Source: Pomphorhynchus laevis (taxonomy: Eukaryota; Acanthocephala; Palaeacanthocephala; Echinorhynchida; Pomphorhynchidae). Taken from it: DNA of 64,000 nt. A program made the translations under genes and the position numbers. A model generated the notes under the pieces. The model worked only from the letters and a program-made list of their open reading frames with translations. It had not been told where the DNA came from and did not search any database. The number at the start of each line of letters is the position of its first letter. The first letter of the stretch is position 1. Where the stretch lies: positions 62,001 to 126,000 of the forward strand of contig WNNJ02000225.1 of assembly GCA_012934845.2 (NCBI GenBank), read 5' to 3'. This document shows, piece after piece, positions 33,151 to 44,720 of the stretch.

Positions 33151-34274
33151 CTACATTTAGATAACTTGTCTACTTACATTGAAAACAGGTGAAATAAAGT
33201 TTATTTTCTACATGTTCTTCCTATTTTTTCATAAAATAATAGTGATACGATTAGCATAGTTTTGGACCTTAAATAGTAATTTGATATCATTAGAAAAGTT
33301 GATTGCGCTACAAGTTGTCCATATCACAACGAATTAATCGTGCATGAAATGTATATAAAGTGAACACATGATACATGGGTACATAATCAAACATCATAGT
33401 TCGGAATATAGCAGAATATCAAACCCTAGACGGAACCTGATTTTTTAGGAATAAACAATTCATGATGCATTCAAAAATGTTAGGGTAAATACAGACAATT
33501 ATGATTTTATTTCACATTTCCAATATATGGTCAGTCCGATCAATTTTATTGGGAGCAAAGAGGTATAATTTATAAGTTGATCAAAATGTATGCTTGTTGT
33601 AATGTACCAAAGAATAGAGATAATTTAAAACTAATTACTTATTAATACCTAATAATGCAACTTAAGACGGTTTACCTGTTATAAGTTCATTTATAAATAC
33701 TGCCATATGTTAATATATAAGTCCATATCAAGTATTTAATTGCTGACCTGATGAATCTTTTAAACATGTATGCTGCTTTGAAGTACCAGCAAGACTTGAC
33801 AGATGACATTCTCAGTGCAAATGAAGTGGTTTTAATGTTCGTATAAAATATTGTAGAATGCATTAACCCTCGTCGTTTTCTGGGCGATATCTTTAAATCC
33901 TTTAATCCAGTAAAAGCTTTGCTGGTGTTTACTCTTACCAATATCATAATGTTAATCAAATGATAGAGTTTTTATCTGCATACTTTAATACGTAATTGTG
34001 ACTTATTTTGAAATATAGCGAAATCACACAAGTTTTAAAATACAAGATGCTATCATTTAAGAATGATAATTAGAAAATATCTAATTAAAAAGGTGAATAT
34101 TGAGAAATTTGAGAAATATTTTTAAAATAGAAATAACAGAGCAGTTTCCTGAGTCAACGTACCTTGTACTATATATAAATGCAAAAAAAATTGAATATCG
34201 TGATCTTTAGATTTTTTATAACTTGGGATTTTTATACCTCAGAATTTTTATGAATCGGTCAATATATAATATAC
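33151..34274. other. AT-rich spacer
   Basis: No gene was recognised. A 90-codon minus-strand frame (33687-33959) has no motif I know and is probably chance. Confidence 0.3.
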
Positions 34275-34395
34275 CAGTTATTAGATAATAAAGATTAGAG
34301 CTTATCAGGGAGATCCTGTCTTATCAGGTTTCGGCCCCTACTTCTCAACCTAATTAGATTTACTTGTAAATCTACTTAAGTTATTGGGTAAATCT
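34275..34395 (-). repeat. PLE terminal-repeat remnant
   Basis: The minus strand reads AAGTAGGGGCCGAAACCTGA, TAAGACAGGATCTCCCTGAT and AAGCTCTAAT, aligning with the PLE terminal module at 47.65 and 54.55 kb, including the GGGGCCGAAA block. The pairing partner GGCCCC is not kept. No PLE coding part adjoins it. Confidence 0.5.
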
Positions 34396-34589
34396 TATTA
34401 AAACTATAATTATGTTTATAAACACAACATTTATGATGTTCATCTAAATTACGAACAGTAAATATGTAATGATACTGTTTTAAAATACTGTATCCTGAGT
34501 GACTTGGATATATTTACAAAAATATGTCGAATGATAGGATTTAAAAATGGAAAAACACAAAATTGATTTAACTTCATGTACAATAATAG

Positions 34590-35440
34590 ATTTTCTTAGG
34601 CAAAATATATGTGGTATATTAGGTCCCCCGGGATTGCCTGCAAAAAATTGTTAACAGGGTGGATATACTGCTATACATCAAGAGGTTCTTTTATGAAGAC
34701 GACCCTTATGTTTGTTAGTTCAACCCTATTACAGGTGTGCCGCAAGGCAACCAACTTTCTCCTGTCTTATATCTTGCTGGCTCCATTGTACTATTCAAGA
34801 ATTTTAAACGTGAACAACATATCGTGGTATACGCTAATAATACCACAGCCCTGTTTTCTGGACGCAGGTGCAAATATTAGTCTTGGACATCAGCCGTTTC
34901 TTTTTAAGATTAGAATACCAGCTTACCCCTTCCAATCTTATTTTAAACTCCGAAAAATCGCAGATGGTTGTCTTTCATGGCGCCCCTACCACAAAGAAAA
35001 ATCTTAAGAGACTAGCACTCCCTGCTCTCTCTTCCATAATAAACAACCAACCACTCCCCTCCTTCACAAGTCGAGTAAGATATCTGGGGTTCACCATTAC
35101 GGTAAACTAGTCGGTGAAAGCGAACCTGGATAGATTTAAACGAATCCCGAATAGAGCTAGTTAGGCCCTGAAACGGGTTCAGCATCTGTCATTGAATGGA
35201 AAAACTTAAGTGCGCCTCTGGAGTACTTGGGCTATCTCGGGAATAATCTTATTTTCAAGAGGACGTCCCCCAGAACAAAGAATAAGATTTATCAAGCTCA
35301 TCATTTCGAGATTACCGACCATAGTCCACATCGATTGTATTCTTAGGTTGGTGAGATACCCTGAATGGTTCAGTCGGAGAGCGCCGCACTGGTGCGGACA
35401 GGGGGTCAGATCCCTCTGAACCTGAGGCCGTAAAATTTAC
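34590..35440 (+). mobile_element. I/jockey-like LINE, RT to 3' end (copy J2)
   Basis: In shifting frames the plus strand reads as RT palm (FFYEDDPYV, ITGVPQGNQLSPVLYLAGS, VYADD-like, CFLDAGANIS), then LILNSEKSQMVVFHGAPTTK, VRYLGFTI, FKRIPNRAS, and RLWSTWAISGIILFSRGRPP and RLPTIVHIDCI. Each part matches copy J3 (37.6-39.3 kb, minus). Frames are broken and the 5' half is missing. The 3' end carries a tRNA-like tail (next entry). The two copies are inverted relative to each other and about 2 kb apart. Confidence 0.7.
35351..35430 (+). other. tRNA-like 3' tail of LINE copy J2
   Basis: The tail has an A-box-like TGGTTCAGTCGG (35366-35377) followed by GAGCG, a CCGCA/TGCGG stem with a 4-nt loop where an anticodon arm would be, and a B-box-like GGGTCAGATCCC (35403-35414). 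The D-arm helix GTTC/GAGC and a T-arm helix form; a matching acceptor stem does not. The same position in copy J3 has a related but diverged tRNA-like block. It is not a functional tRNA gene. Confidence 0.55.
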
Positions 35441-35653
35441 AATGGAAACTAGCTGAATGAAGAGATAGAATTTGAAAGAAGAAGAAAGTCAGACTTATCT
35501 CGTTTAAGTTATTTATTCAATAATGTATTTTGTTTAAGAAAATCTATTATTAACGGTAGTTTGACGTTGTTATTTAAGTGACCTTATCTTACTTTGGTCA
35601 GTAGTATAATACAGTAATATTTTATAAGATTATAATCATAACATTATAATATA

Positions 35654-36443
35654 TTTTAATTTATAGGATTAATATTAATTTATAGGATTAATCGAACACG
35701 AAAACGATTATTCAATATTTCAATGACAACTGCTAGCATCCTCAGGAAAAATTGTTACTGCTCTTACCATAAAAATAATATAAAAATGTATTTATATGCT
35801 GTTTATATATATCGGGTATTTATATGCTTATATCGGATTGTTCATCCAATATTACTATGGAAGCTTAGGCATTTCGGATTCTCTAAACACGTTTGTAGAT
35901 GAATATGTGAATTCTTAAATATACGCTCTTTTGTGTACAAGTTAGTGACTCTCTTTCAGAATAATATAATCTCACTCAGTGTGTTTCTCAAGGTTGTATT
36001 CTTAGTCCCACTTTATTTAATACCTACATTAATGAGATCAATGAAAATGTTACATGTCAGTGCCTACTATACGTTTATGGTATGAAACTGTAGTGCCCAT
36101 GAGATTCAGTTAGTTATTGTTCTAGCTCTCTCCTACTACAATCGGATTTGCATGAGGTCAGCAGTTGATGTTCATTCCACGAGCTAGTTGTTCACCCTAC
36201 TGCCAATTTATTCATATAAGCAGATGTCCGCATATGAAAATTGGTCACTCGACTAACCTTCTCTTACTATAAATTTAGTTCAAAGTTATCATCGAGTCAG
36301 TAAATCATTTTTACAGATCTAGGTGACAAATTGTTACAGCTTTTTTACAAAGCTGTAACAATCCTTATGATGCTAGCAGTTGTCAATGAAATATTGAATA
36401 ATATGTTACTTGTTTTATTTTCCTTGGTTCCTATAAATTAAAA
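35654..36443. mobile_element. Inverted-repeat element enclosing a LINE RT scrap
   Basis: The left end (TTTTAATTTATAGG, then ATTATTCAATATTTCA and TGACAACTGCTAGCATC, to about 35755) reappears inverted at the right end (GATGCTAGCAGTTGTCA, then TGAAATATTGAATAAT and CCTATAAATTAAAA, to 36443). The outer parts match less well than the inner 45 bp. Between them, about 35940-36080 reads CVSQGCILSPTLFNTYINEI, an RT block of a LINE. The sequence GCTAGCATCCTCAGGAAAA also resembles 43565-43585 near a PLE copy. It could be a PLE-type inverted terminal repeat or a composite foldback. Confidence 0.45.
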
Positions 36444-37583
36444 TTTGCTAAATTCAGGGAAATGGATAACTTAAATATCTTCAATGTAAATCATTATAAT
36501 TACATTAATATAATTCATTTTAACAAAATATCAAAATATTGTATTTTTTGGAATAAAACAAGTTTATTCGTTCAGGTAAATTCACAAAACTAAAAGAAAG
36601 AATAAAGTGATTCAAAATACATTGTAGTTAACAAATTGCATTATTCATGCCACTCAAGAAATTAATGTTTTGGAATAATAATTAAATAATAATAATTACG
36701 AATAATTATGTTTCTTTAATATTTCATTTATTAAATTAATCTATCATTAATTTAATTTATTAATAAATGCATTAATCATTAAAACATTAATTAATGGTTT
36801 CTTAATAGCAAAGCATTTATAAAACATATTTCAAATACAAACATGTTATAACAATGTAAAGATAGCTTCATGACTAATCTGATTCAAAGAATCCCTCCCC
36901 TAATAGACAATCAGGTTTGAAGCACGTAACCCCATGATACACTTTAAAGAAGTGTGTGATTAAATTACAGTACATTGCCTTGAAAGTAGTGATCTGATAT
37001 CGCTTATCCGAAGGTCTGATCGTAGAGGAGATTAGAGAATTACTTTAGCATGATATTAGTCTGGAAATTAGGTTAGTTCGAAATATTAAGCGATAAATAG
37101 AAAGCTTTGACTAATGGCTCATCTGCCGCTATCCCATGACACATATGTACAAACAACAAATTACTTGCGTTGTTTAGTGATAACAAATTATATTTTTTCA
37201 ATACAATGTAATTTAATTACATACTTTATTAAAGTGCAACTTAGGAAATATCAATTGCGTGTACCAAACATAATTAAAATAGGTATTAGTTCCACTAACG
37301 TTTGGCGGACACCCAATTTTTCTAATAAAATAGAAAATAATTTTCTTATTTGAAAAATTATTACTAACTTTTACAAACTATTTCACAATTTCGTCACAAT
37401 TTTTTCTTGTAACGATTCATTCGGACACTCTTACGGTACATAGCCGGGGATCGAAGGTGGTGATATTTGATGCTGTCAAAGTGGTTTATTTTCTTAAAAT
37501 AAACTGTTTAAATTTTCTTAAACAAAAAATAATACATGCCGGATAATAGATTGTCAGTTAAAGAAAAGAAAAAAATTATCTTT
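36444..37583. other. AT-rich spacer
   Basis: No exon or element was recognised. Short frames here have no familiar motif. Confidence 0.3.
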
Positions 37584-37584
37584 A

Positions 37585-40420
37585 TGACATCAGGTCCGGT
37601 GGGATTTGAGCCCTCAAGCCAATCCAACACGCCGCCTTCCGACTAAACTACCCGGGGTCTTTCACCCCCCCCCGAAGGGTTCAATCAAGGCGGATTATGG
37701 TGGGTAAACGAGAGACGAAGAGCTTGAGAAACCTTAGCCTTTGCTCTGGGAAACGTCCTCTAGAAAAGAAGACTAACCCATAGATAGCCCAAGTGCCCCA
37801 GAGGCGCACCTGGGTTTTCCCTTTCAATGACAGATGCTGGGCCCGTTTCAAAGCCCACGTAGCTTTCTTCAGGATACGTTTAAGTCTATCCAGGTCGGAT
37901 TTCGCCGACCAGTTCACCGTACCAGTGAACTCCCGGTATTTTATTCAGGGAGAGGTTGATTAGTCAAAATGGAGGAGAGTGCAGAGATTGCTAATCTCTT
38001 AAGTTTTTGTTTTGTTGCAAGGGCGCCATGAAATGCCACTACCTGCGATTTGGCGCAGTTTAGAATAAGATTTGACCGGGTTAAGTGATCTTTTAATCTT
38101 AAAAAGAATCGGCTGATGTCCGAGACTACGTCTTTGCACCTGCGTCCAGAGAACAGGGCTGTGTGGTATCATCAGCGTATACCACTAAACGTTGTTCGCG
38201 TTTATATATTTTAAAGAGCACAACGGAGGCAGCAAGATATAAGATTGAAGAAAGAGGGGAACCTTGAGGCACACCTGTAATAGGATAGAACAGACGAGCA
38301 TCAGGATCGTCTTCATAATAGAATCGCTTTGTGTATAGCAGTATCTCCACACGGTTATCATTTCTCGCAGGTAACCCTAGGGACCTGAGAGAAGAGATAA
38401 CAAAGGGAATGGAGATGCGGTCAAATACAGCAGAAAAATCAAGGAAAACAGTCACAGCAAGTTGATGACTATTCTCCTGACAAAACTCATGCACTTCACC
38501 TACAGCTGAATTGACCGAGCGACCTTTGACGAACCCATGGAAACCTGGTGGGATTAAATTTCGAACGCGGTAGCTTGCGATGAGATATAGGAATTTAATT
38601 TTGCCTATTTAGATAATCGCAGATTTTACGTGCAAGCGCTTTTTCGTACCAATTCGGGGGAAATCGTTGAATAGCTGCCTGAAAGAAAGCCACCCTGATT
38701 GGATCAAAGTGGAATCTCCTTCGAAGCAGCGTATCCTCCTCTATCCACTAGCGAATCAAGTCATGAGAGGTGGACAGATGTTGTCGCGACTGCTCTATAC
38801 AGTGGAGTTTTAACAACAACCTCTCATGGAGCAGTAGTAAGTCGAGGAGTGAATTTGTTGATGTGCAATGAAATGTGAGGCGACGGCGGTTTGTGAATAA
38901 GATAACCGTTCCTGGCTCTCCGGAGTGCTGCATCAATCCAACGACCAGTTATGTAGTTGAAGTCACCGAGTACCATGTCATAGCCGCTATCTATAATCCT
39001 ATCCAGGATGTCACGGTTCTTGTGAATATCACCTGGACGGATGTAGACAATGGCTAGACTGAGGCGTTTACCGTTCTTACAGAGTGAAACTACTAAGCAA
39101 GAAAGGGCTGAATAAGAATAGTTGAGTAGAAGGGACGATCTTAAGGTGCATTTAACCAAGGTTAAAATACCTTGAGATGAAGAGGAGTGAGGCGGGGTTA
39201 TGTACGGAGTATAGTGGGTGTAGATGTGCTTAGGGAGTAAATGAGTAATGTCCTGGGGGAGATGGATAGACCGCGCCTCCTGAAGGACCATAACATCTGC
39301 ATCTCTACTAAATAAGAGTATAATGGCAGAAGCTCCACCCGAATTCCGCTAAAGGATATTCAGTGAAAAAAGCTTACGAGTACTCATCATTGTGTTAGAT
39401 CAGCTGGGTGGGATTGCCTTAACCCTAGACGGTGCTAGGGGCGGAAAGGTTGCCCTTCGCGCCACCAACTCCGTCCTGGGTGAGCATTTGCCCACGGGCA
39501 GTATCTTAATTAACCATTAAGTCGTCATTTTTGCACTTCAATAATTTACCAATCGTTATGGGGGAAATATAAATAATTGTAAATAATTATAAATATAAAT
39601 AATTGTAAAGATACAATCCCCCTCTTTTTCGAATCTGGTACAGCAATTGGTTCCGTTATTTCCGTACTAGTGTATAAGACCGAAACCAGGGTAGCTACCA
39701 TATCCCTCCCCTTTCTTTATTGCGGATTGTATCTCTACATTAGTGATTCGAATGATGTCACAATTGGACATTCCAGAGCCCGTGACGAAATAAGTTTATT
39801 CAGCTTTCTTGGCTACAGCAGACCTGGATAAAGTATTTCGGTAATCCATAAAGCAAGTACATTTACAGGACCATGCCGGATGGCTCCCTCCACAGTTGGA
39901 ACATAGGGAATGCCACGCACTTCCCTCGGAACCAATGCTTTGACACGTTGGTAGACCACAAACGCCCCAAGTCTTTGAGCAGCAGCAGTTTGAGGCCCAG
40001 TTCCCCCACTTATGACATGTGTTACAGTGTGGGTAGGTAAAATCCTCAGCACTCAGAGCAGAAAAGCGTAAATTGTACCCTAAAAGGGGTTAAAAGATGA
40101 TTTTGCAAGAGTTTCAGCATACTCAATAGGGGATGAACAGAAACCAAAAGGAAGGAGAAATCCATTTTTCCCATAAGAGGTCTGAAGTTAGAAATTTTGT
40201 AAACCGTTTTCAAAGCTTCGATATCCTTATCCTCTAACTGAAGAGGAAGATTGTTTACTTTAACTGATGCCAGAATGGGTTTAAAGTGAATCGAACCCAG
40301 ATGTTTTAGATTCGAATCAAAGAAAACCTCATATTCCTTCGCAATATCAGATGTTACGAAGGAGATTCTTATTTCAGACTCAAAATATGTTATCTGCAAA
40401 AACATTTTGAGCAGCCTTCA
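37585..40420 (-). mobile_element. I/jockey-like LINE, longest copy (J3)
   Basis: The order on the minus strand is: ORF1 region (40405-39810) with an RRM-like or pre-knuckle part, then CCHC zinc knuckles; a junction region (39.5-39.4 kb); endonuclease (39360-38824: VLQEARSIHLPQDI, GILTLVK, LAIVYIRPGD, MVLGDFNYITGR); RT (38500-38126: VTVFLDFSAVFDRISIPFV, ITGVPQGSPLSSILYLAAS, VVYADDT); thumb and tail (37917-37681: LDRLKRILKKATWALKRAQ, RLWGTWAIYGLVFFSRGR). A tRNA-like block forms the 3' end (about 37590-37655: GTAGTTTAGTCGG and GGCTCAAATCCC). The frame is broken in several places. Confidence 0.75.
39790..40405 (-). pseudogene. LINE ORF1 protein with CCHC zinc knuckles (broken)
   Basis: The frame at 40405-40046 (FESEIRISFVTSDIAKEYEV, VKVNNLPLQLEDKD, FTLFCSEC) resembles the gag-like part upstream of the zinc knuckles in I/jockey ORF1 proteins. 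A TGA then interrupts. In a neighbouring frame the sequence continues HCNTCHKWGNWASNC, then CGLPTCQSIG and CSNCGGSHPAWSCKC, which are recognisable CX2C-type knuckles with GG.H.AWS.C as in jockey-like elements. Such proteins bind element RNA as a chaperone. The copy is dead. Confidence 0.65.
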
Positions 40421-40783
40421 TTTATTATTTCACTTGATATTATCACGATTTTCGATTGTGATAATATCTTATTAATATTTTTAAGTCTATTTTTCTTATT
40501 CCTTTTATCGCATTGACTTCTTGGTTTGTGTCTAATAAATTAGTATAATATAGTTGTTCATTATTTAATTAATATTACCTTTGTTAATTCCTTGTACCAC
40601 GTCATTCAATTCAAAGGGTACATGGAATAAAAAGCTTTAATCCAAAAATATTCTTTTTCTAATAGTTTTTGATTTAATATAGTTTGACTATTTGACTTTT
40701 AATATTTACATTAAGATTGTTAACTTATTATCTCTTAAAAGTGGTTTGAATATTTCTAATTGCTCATATATACATATCTTTTT

Positions 40784-41371
40784 TTATATTTTTAACTCTA
40801 TTTTTTTATTCCTTTTATCACCATGACTTCTTGGTTTGCGTTTAACCGGATTACTATAATATAGTTGTTTATTATGTATTATACTACTTCTGCCAATTCC
40901 TTGTATCACGTCATTCAATCCTAATGGGTACATGGAATTAAGCGTTTTAATCCAAAAATCTTCTTTTTCTAATAGTTTTTGATTTAATATTGATATGTTT
41001 TCTTCAATAATATGTTCTAAAATAAATAATTTACAGTTTTTAATATCATGTCCTATTAATCTCATATGTTTATGAAATATAGTTTGACTATTATGCTGTA
41101 TATTATATATGTGTTGCCTAAACCTAGTTTTTAACATTTGATATGTTTTTCCTATATATTGCAATCCACATGTGCATTGTATTAGATACACTACACCTGC
41201 GGTATTGCAGTTACAATTATTATTAATATTTAATGAAAAACATTTTTTTGTCGTATTACTTACGATACAATTATTATTATTTATAACATCACAAACTATA
41301 CAATTTTTTCTGTTACATTTAAAATTAAAATCTTTTACATTTATGTATTTTTCCAATCTGGTTGTGAACAT
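40784..41371 (-). CDS. Penelope-like element GIY-YIG endonuclease domain (P4)
   Basis: The frame is open for 195 codons. It has a Cys-rich leader (CNRKNCIVCDVI, then NCNCNTAG) typical of the region before the nuclease in PLE proteins. A GIY-YIG nuclease domain follows: VVYLIQCTCGLQYIGKTYQM (the VYL...YIG pair), the catalytic Arg in LKTRFRQHIYN, a conserved His (MRLIGHD) and the Glu in LLEKEDFWIKTLN. In PLEs this domain is fused C-terminal to the reverse transcriptase and nicks the target. No RT of the same copy is joined; the upstream 550 bp are unrelated. It is the best preserved GIY-YIG in the window, with all expected key residues present. Confidence 0.85.
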   Translation of the reverse strand: MFTTRLEKYINVKDFNFKCNRKNCIVCDVINNNNCIVSNTTKKCFSLNINNNCNCNTAGVVYLIQCTCGLQYIGKTYQMLKTRFRQHIYNIQHNSQTIFHKHMRLIGHDIKNCKLFILEHIIEENISILNQKLLEKEDFWIKTLNSMYPLGLNDVIQGIGRSSIIHNKQLYYSNPVKRKPRSHGDKRNKKIELKI

Positions 41372-41379
41372 GTAACTTT

Positions 41380-41925
41380 TGCCAAGTCATAATAGTTAGC
41401 CTTTCTTTTTCGGTGTCGTCACCTAGTGTAGTTGACTCAGACTAAACTTACAACATTCCATCTAGCAGCATCTGACAGGGGCTGCCGTGCTAAAGGTGAT
41501 TGCAGGCGGGGCAAGATCTATAAATGTCTACCACTTTCAGATGTTTTTTGCTTTAGAAACAAAACAATTGTTTTCAAATTGTTGTAATTTATTCAAGAAA
41601 ATTCAAATAAAAAAATGTTAAGCGTGAAATGTTCCAAATCGGCAACAGGTTTGCTAAAACATATCTTAATCGACTGACAAAGCATCCACAGGTCCACCAT
41701 GGCAGACCAGAATACCCTTACGGGGGTTCCATTCCTTGATCGCGCGGCGCGCAGTCGTCTCATGAGGGTGCTGCTTGAGTGATTTCTGAGTGGATCCCTC
41801 CAATTCCCGAAACACCAGGAATTGGCACGCACCATCGCAAAAACTACGATTCTCCGGATCCTGGCAAGGTTATCAGCATAATTGCTCTGGTGACGCTCCG
41901 ACAGGACTTTTGCGACCCTCTTATA
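41380..41925. other. GC-richer unidentified block between two PLE copies
   Basis: At 41640-41900 the composition is clearly less AT-rich than the surroundings. Minus-strand frames read CDGACQFLVFRELEGSTQKS or, in another frame, RANSWCFGNWRDPLRNHSSS, with an 80-codon frame at 41593-41835. I do not recognise either. It may be a scrap of a further retroelement. Confidence 0.3.
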
Positions 41926-41929
41926 ACAA

Positions 41930-43030
41930 GAGTATTATTGTAGTCAATATTGTGATCTAAATGTAAACTATGGTCTACAATAGCGATACAAAGGCCCTTT
42001 TTGAGTGTGTATTTGTTGTTTTAATCTAATCTCCAATGGTTGGTATGTTTAACCCACATATATTTTATCGCATTCTAAACAAGAAATTTTATAAACACCA
42101 TCATTATCATGTTTGGGTTTATTTTTCTAAATGTTATGTAGTTTCGGTATTTTACTATTATACAAAACAATATTTGAAGTATTTATTGTTTTATTAATTG
42201 AAATAAATATTTAAAATTAATATTACAAAAATTAGTCATAAATTGTAATCCTATGTATTTCTTTTTCTTTCTGGGCCAAAAACAACTCGTTTATCAGTTT
42301 TGGTACTTTTGTAGAAAGCTTTTTATTACCCATTATGGAAAACCGTTTTAATTATATAGAATTCTAATTATCTTATTATTTGTTTCAAGTTCATTTATAT
42401 CGGAAACAATTATCTTACTTCGTAAAAACAAAGAGTTGGCAGCAGATATTTTCCAATTTTCCAAAAGGTCGGGACATTGGTATTCCACGAAACAATATTT
42501 AAATTATTAAAATTTTTATAATAAACGGATGTTTTTAAAATATCATTTGATGTTCCACTAATGACGTCATCTAAAATTGTTAATCTTTTTATCTAATTCT
42601 AATTCTATTGTCCACTAAATATTTTTATCAAAACAATTTATTGCTTTTAATATGTCATGTACATCAATTGTGTTATCACAAATAACAAACCTATCATCGA
42701 CATATCTAATTCACATAGTAATTCCATCCGTCTTAGTGATATTATTTAATTCCCAATTTCTCATATATAATTCACTAAGAGTGGGTGCTAGAAGATTTCC
42801 CATTGCGAGACCATCGTTTTGTTCATATACCTCATCATTAAATTTAAAAATTGTTTTATTTGTGCATAAAACAAGCAATTCGGTCCACCTTTTCAAAACA
42901 AAATTTAAAGGAGTCATCCGAATTTTCCTTTAATAGTTTGGCAGCTAGCTTAATAGCTTTATTAGTGGGAAAATTAGTGAACATCAAAACGATGTCAAAA
43001 CTAATCATCGTTTTACCCTTTGCATTATAG
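41930..43030 (-). mobile_element. Penelope-like element, RT and GIY-YIG remnant (P5)
   Basis: Read on the minus strand: FDIVLMFTNFPTNKAIKLAA, FKFNDEVYEQNDGLAMGNLL, APTLSELYM, then RYVDDRFVI (RT catalytic box) and linker traces. Near 42100-41930 it reads GVYKISCLECDKIYVG, the start of its own GIY-YIG domain. The sequence NDEVYEQNDGLAMG is the PLE version of the RT block before YVDD. Stops and shifts are frequent, so this copy is dead. It is a different subfamily from P3 and P4. Confidence 0.7.
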
Positions 43031-43459
43031 TTAAATATAAATATATGTTTATCTTAAAAATGTTTAAATAAAAATATAATATGAATGTAAATATAAATGT
43101 AAACGTTTGAATAAAAATATGTTTTGCATTTTACACCGTTTACAGCAAGTGTATCTATATAAAAGGATAATGTATCTAAGTGAATACAATAGCGTCCGCT
43201 TAATATAACGATAGGGTTGATTAAACCATGTTTAATACACCCTATTGTTTTGCATACAAAAATAAAATAAATCAAACCAGATAGAATAAATTAACATTGT
43301 CCTAATTTAGTTACAAATTTAGTTTTTATGAATATACAACTTGGAAATAATAAGCTCATATCGACAACTAAGGCAAAAAATTTAGATAAGGAATCCATGT
43401 CGCAAATTTTGTAACTATCATAATGTGAGATTTCTTAAGTATTGAAAATTGTTTCCAAA

Positions 43460-44390
43460 TATAGAAAACAACAAAATATTATTTAAAATAAATTTAAACT
43501 TAAGAATTATCGGAGCTAGATTAAAGAAAAGAGAAAAATTATTTATTGATACTTCGCTATAACCTCTGTTAGCATCTTCAGAAAATTGCAATCTTTTTCA
43601 AAATGTACATGCCTTTTATTCAAACCAATTGGAATTAAACAAAGACATTATAAAATTGTTAAAACGAAATTAGCACAAAGGACTTGGTAATTTGTAAATC
43701 TGATAAAACTAATTGTTTTGATGTAATGAATAACGTAAAATCTATAAAATTAGGTACGGATGTTATTAACAATTCAAAATTTAATAAATAAAACAGAGAC
43801 GATACATTAAAAAGTTAGACAGTATTTTATAATTTTTTGAAAAAAGATGAATATAAATAAAATAGATAATAACATGTTAAGAACTTATTTATTTAGAAAA
43901 TGCGAAATCTGGTTCTATGTACTCCCAAAAATTCATAAAAAGGAACACTGTGCAAGACCTATTATTGTATCACATATGACATTATGAAATATTCATATAC
44001 CATATCAAAAATAATTGCGAGGAAAATTAAATCATTATTAGATATATCCCATTTTTTCCACGTTAAGGATGGAATTCATTTCTCTCAAATGATCCGTAAC
44101 TATAATGCAAAGGGTAAAACGATGATTAGTTTTGACATCGTTTTGATGTTCACTAATTTTCCCACTAATAAAGCTATTAAGCTAGCTGCCAAACTATTAA
44201 ATGAAAATTCGGATGACTCCTTTAAATTTTGTTTTGAAAAGGTGGACCGAATTGCTTGTTTTATGCACAAATAAAACAATTTTTAAATTTAATGATGAGG
44301 TATATGAACAAAACGATGGTCTCGCAATGGGAAATCTTCTAGCACCCACTCTTAGTGAAATTTATTTTAATTTTAAATTTATTTAATTTA
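43460..44390 (+). mobile_element. Penelope-like element, N-terminal to mid RT (P6), inverted to P5
   Basis: The plus strand reads LVICKSDKTNCFD-like text, then WFYVLPKIHKKEHCARPIIV, then FDIVLMFTNFPTNKAIKLAA and NDEVYEQNDGLAMGNLLAPT. The IHK...ARPIV box is typical of PLE reverse transcriptases. It stops before the YVDD box. The 44100-44360 segment is an inverted, nearly identical copy of 42790-43030, so P5 and P6 form a large hairpin-capable pair. Some stops are present. Confidence 0.7.
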
Positions 44391-44394
44391 TTTT

Positions 44395-44720
44395 AATGCA
44401 TAAGCTTAAATTTTAAGAAACTTTTAAAATCATGTTCGAACCAAGAGGAATTAAAAAAAAATAAAAACGAAATTAGCACAAAGGACTTGGTAATTTGTAA
44501 ATCTGATAAAAATAATTGTTTTGTTGTAATAAATAACGTAGAATATATAAAATTAGGTACGGATGTTATTAACAATTCAAAATTTAATAAATTAACAATT
44601 TGTAAATCTGATAAAATTAGTAATCTTATATTCTACGTTATTCATTACAACAAAGCAATTATTTTTACAATTAATATTGAAATTCAAGGTTTAATTTTTA
44701 ATGTTTCTTAAAAGTAAAAG
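44395..44720 (+). mobile_element. Penelope-like element, N-terminal fragment
   Basis: The sequence encodes KISTKDLVICKSDKNNCFVV, INNVEYIKLGTDVINNSKFN and KL, the PLE segment before the RT fingers, also seen at 43.66-43.80 kb. It ends in a hairpin: TTGTTGTAATAAATAACGTA near 44520 and its near complement TACGTTATTCATTACAACAA near 44635. Confidence 0.6.
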
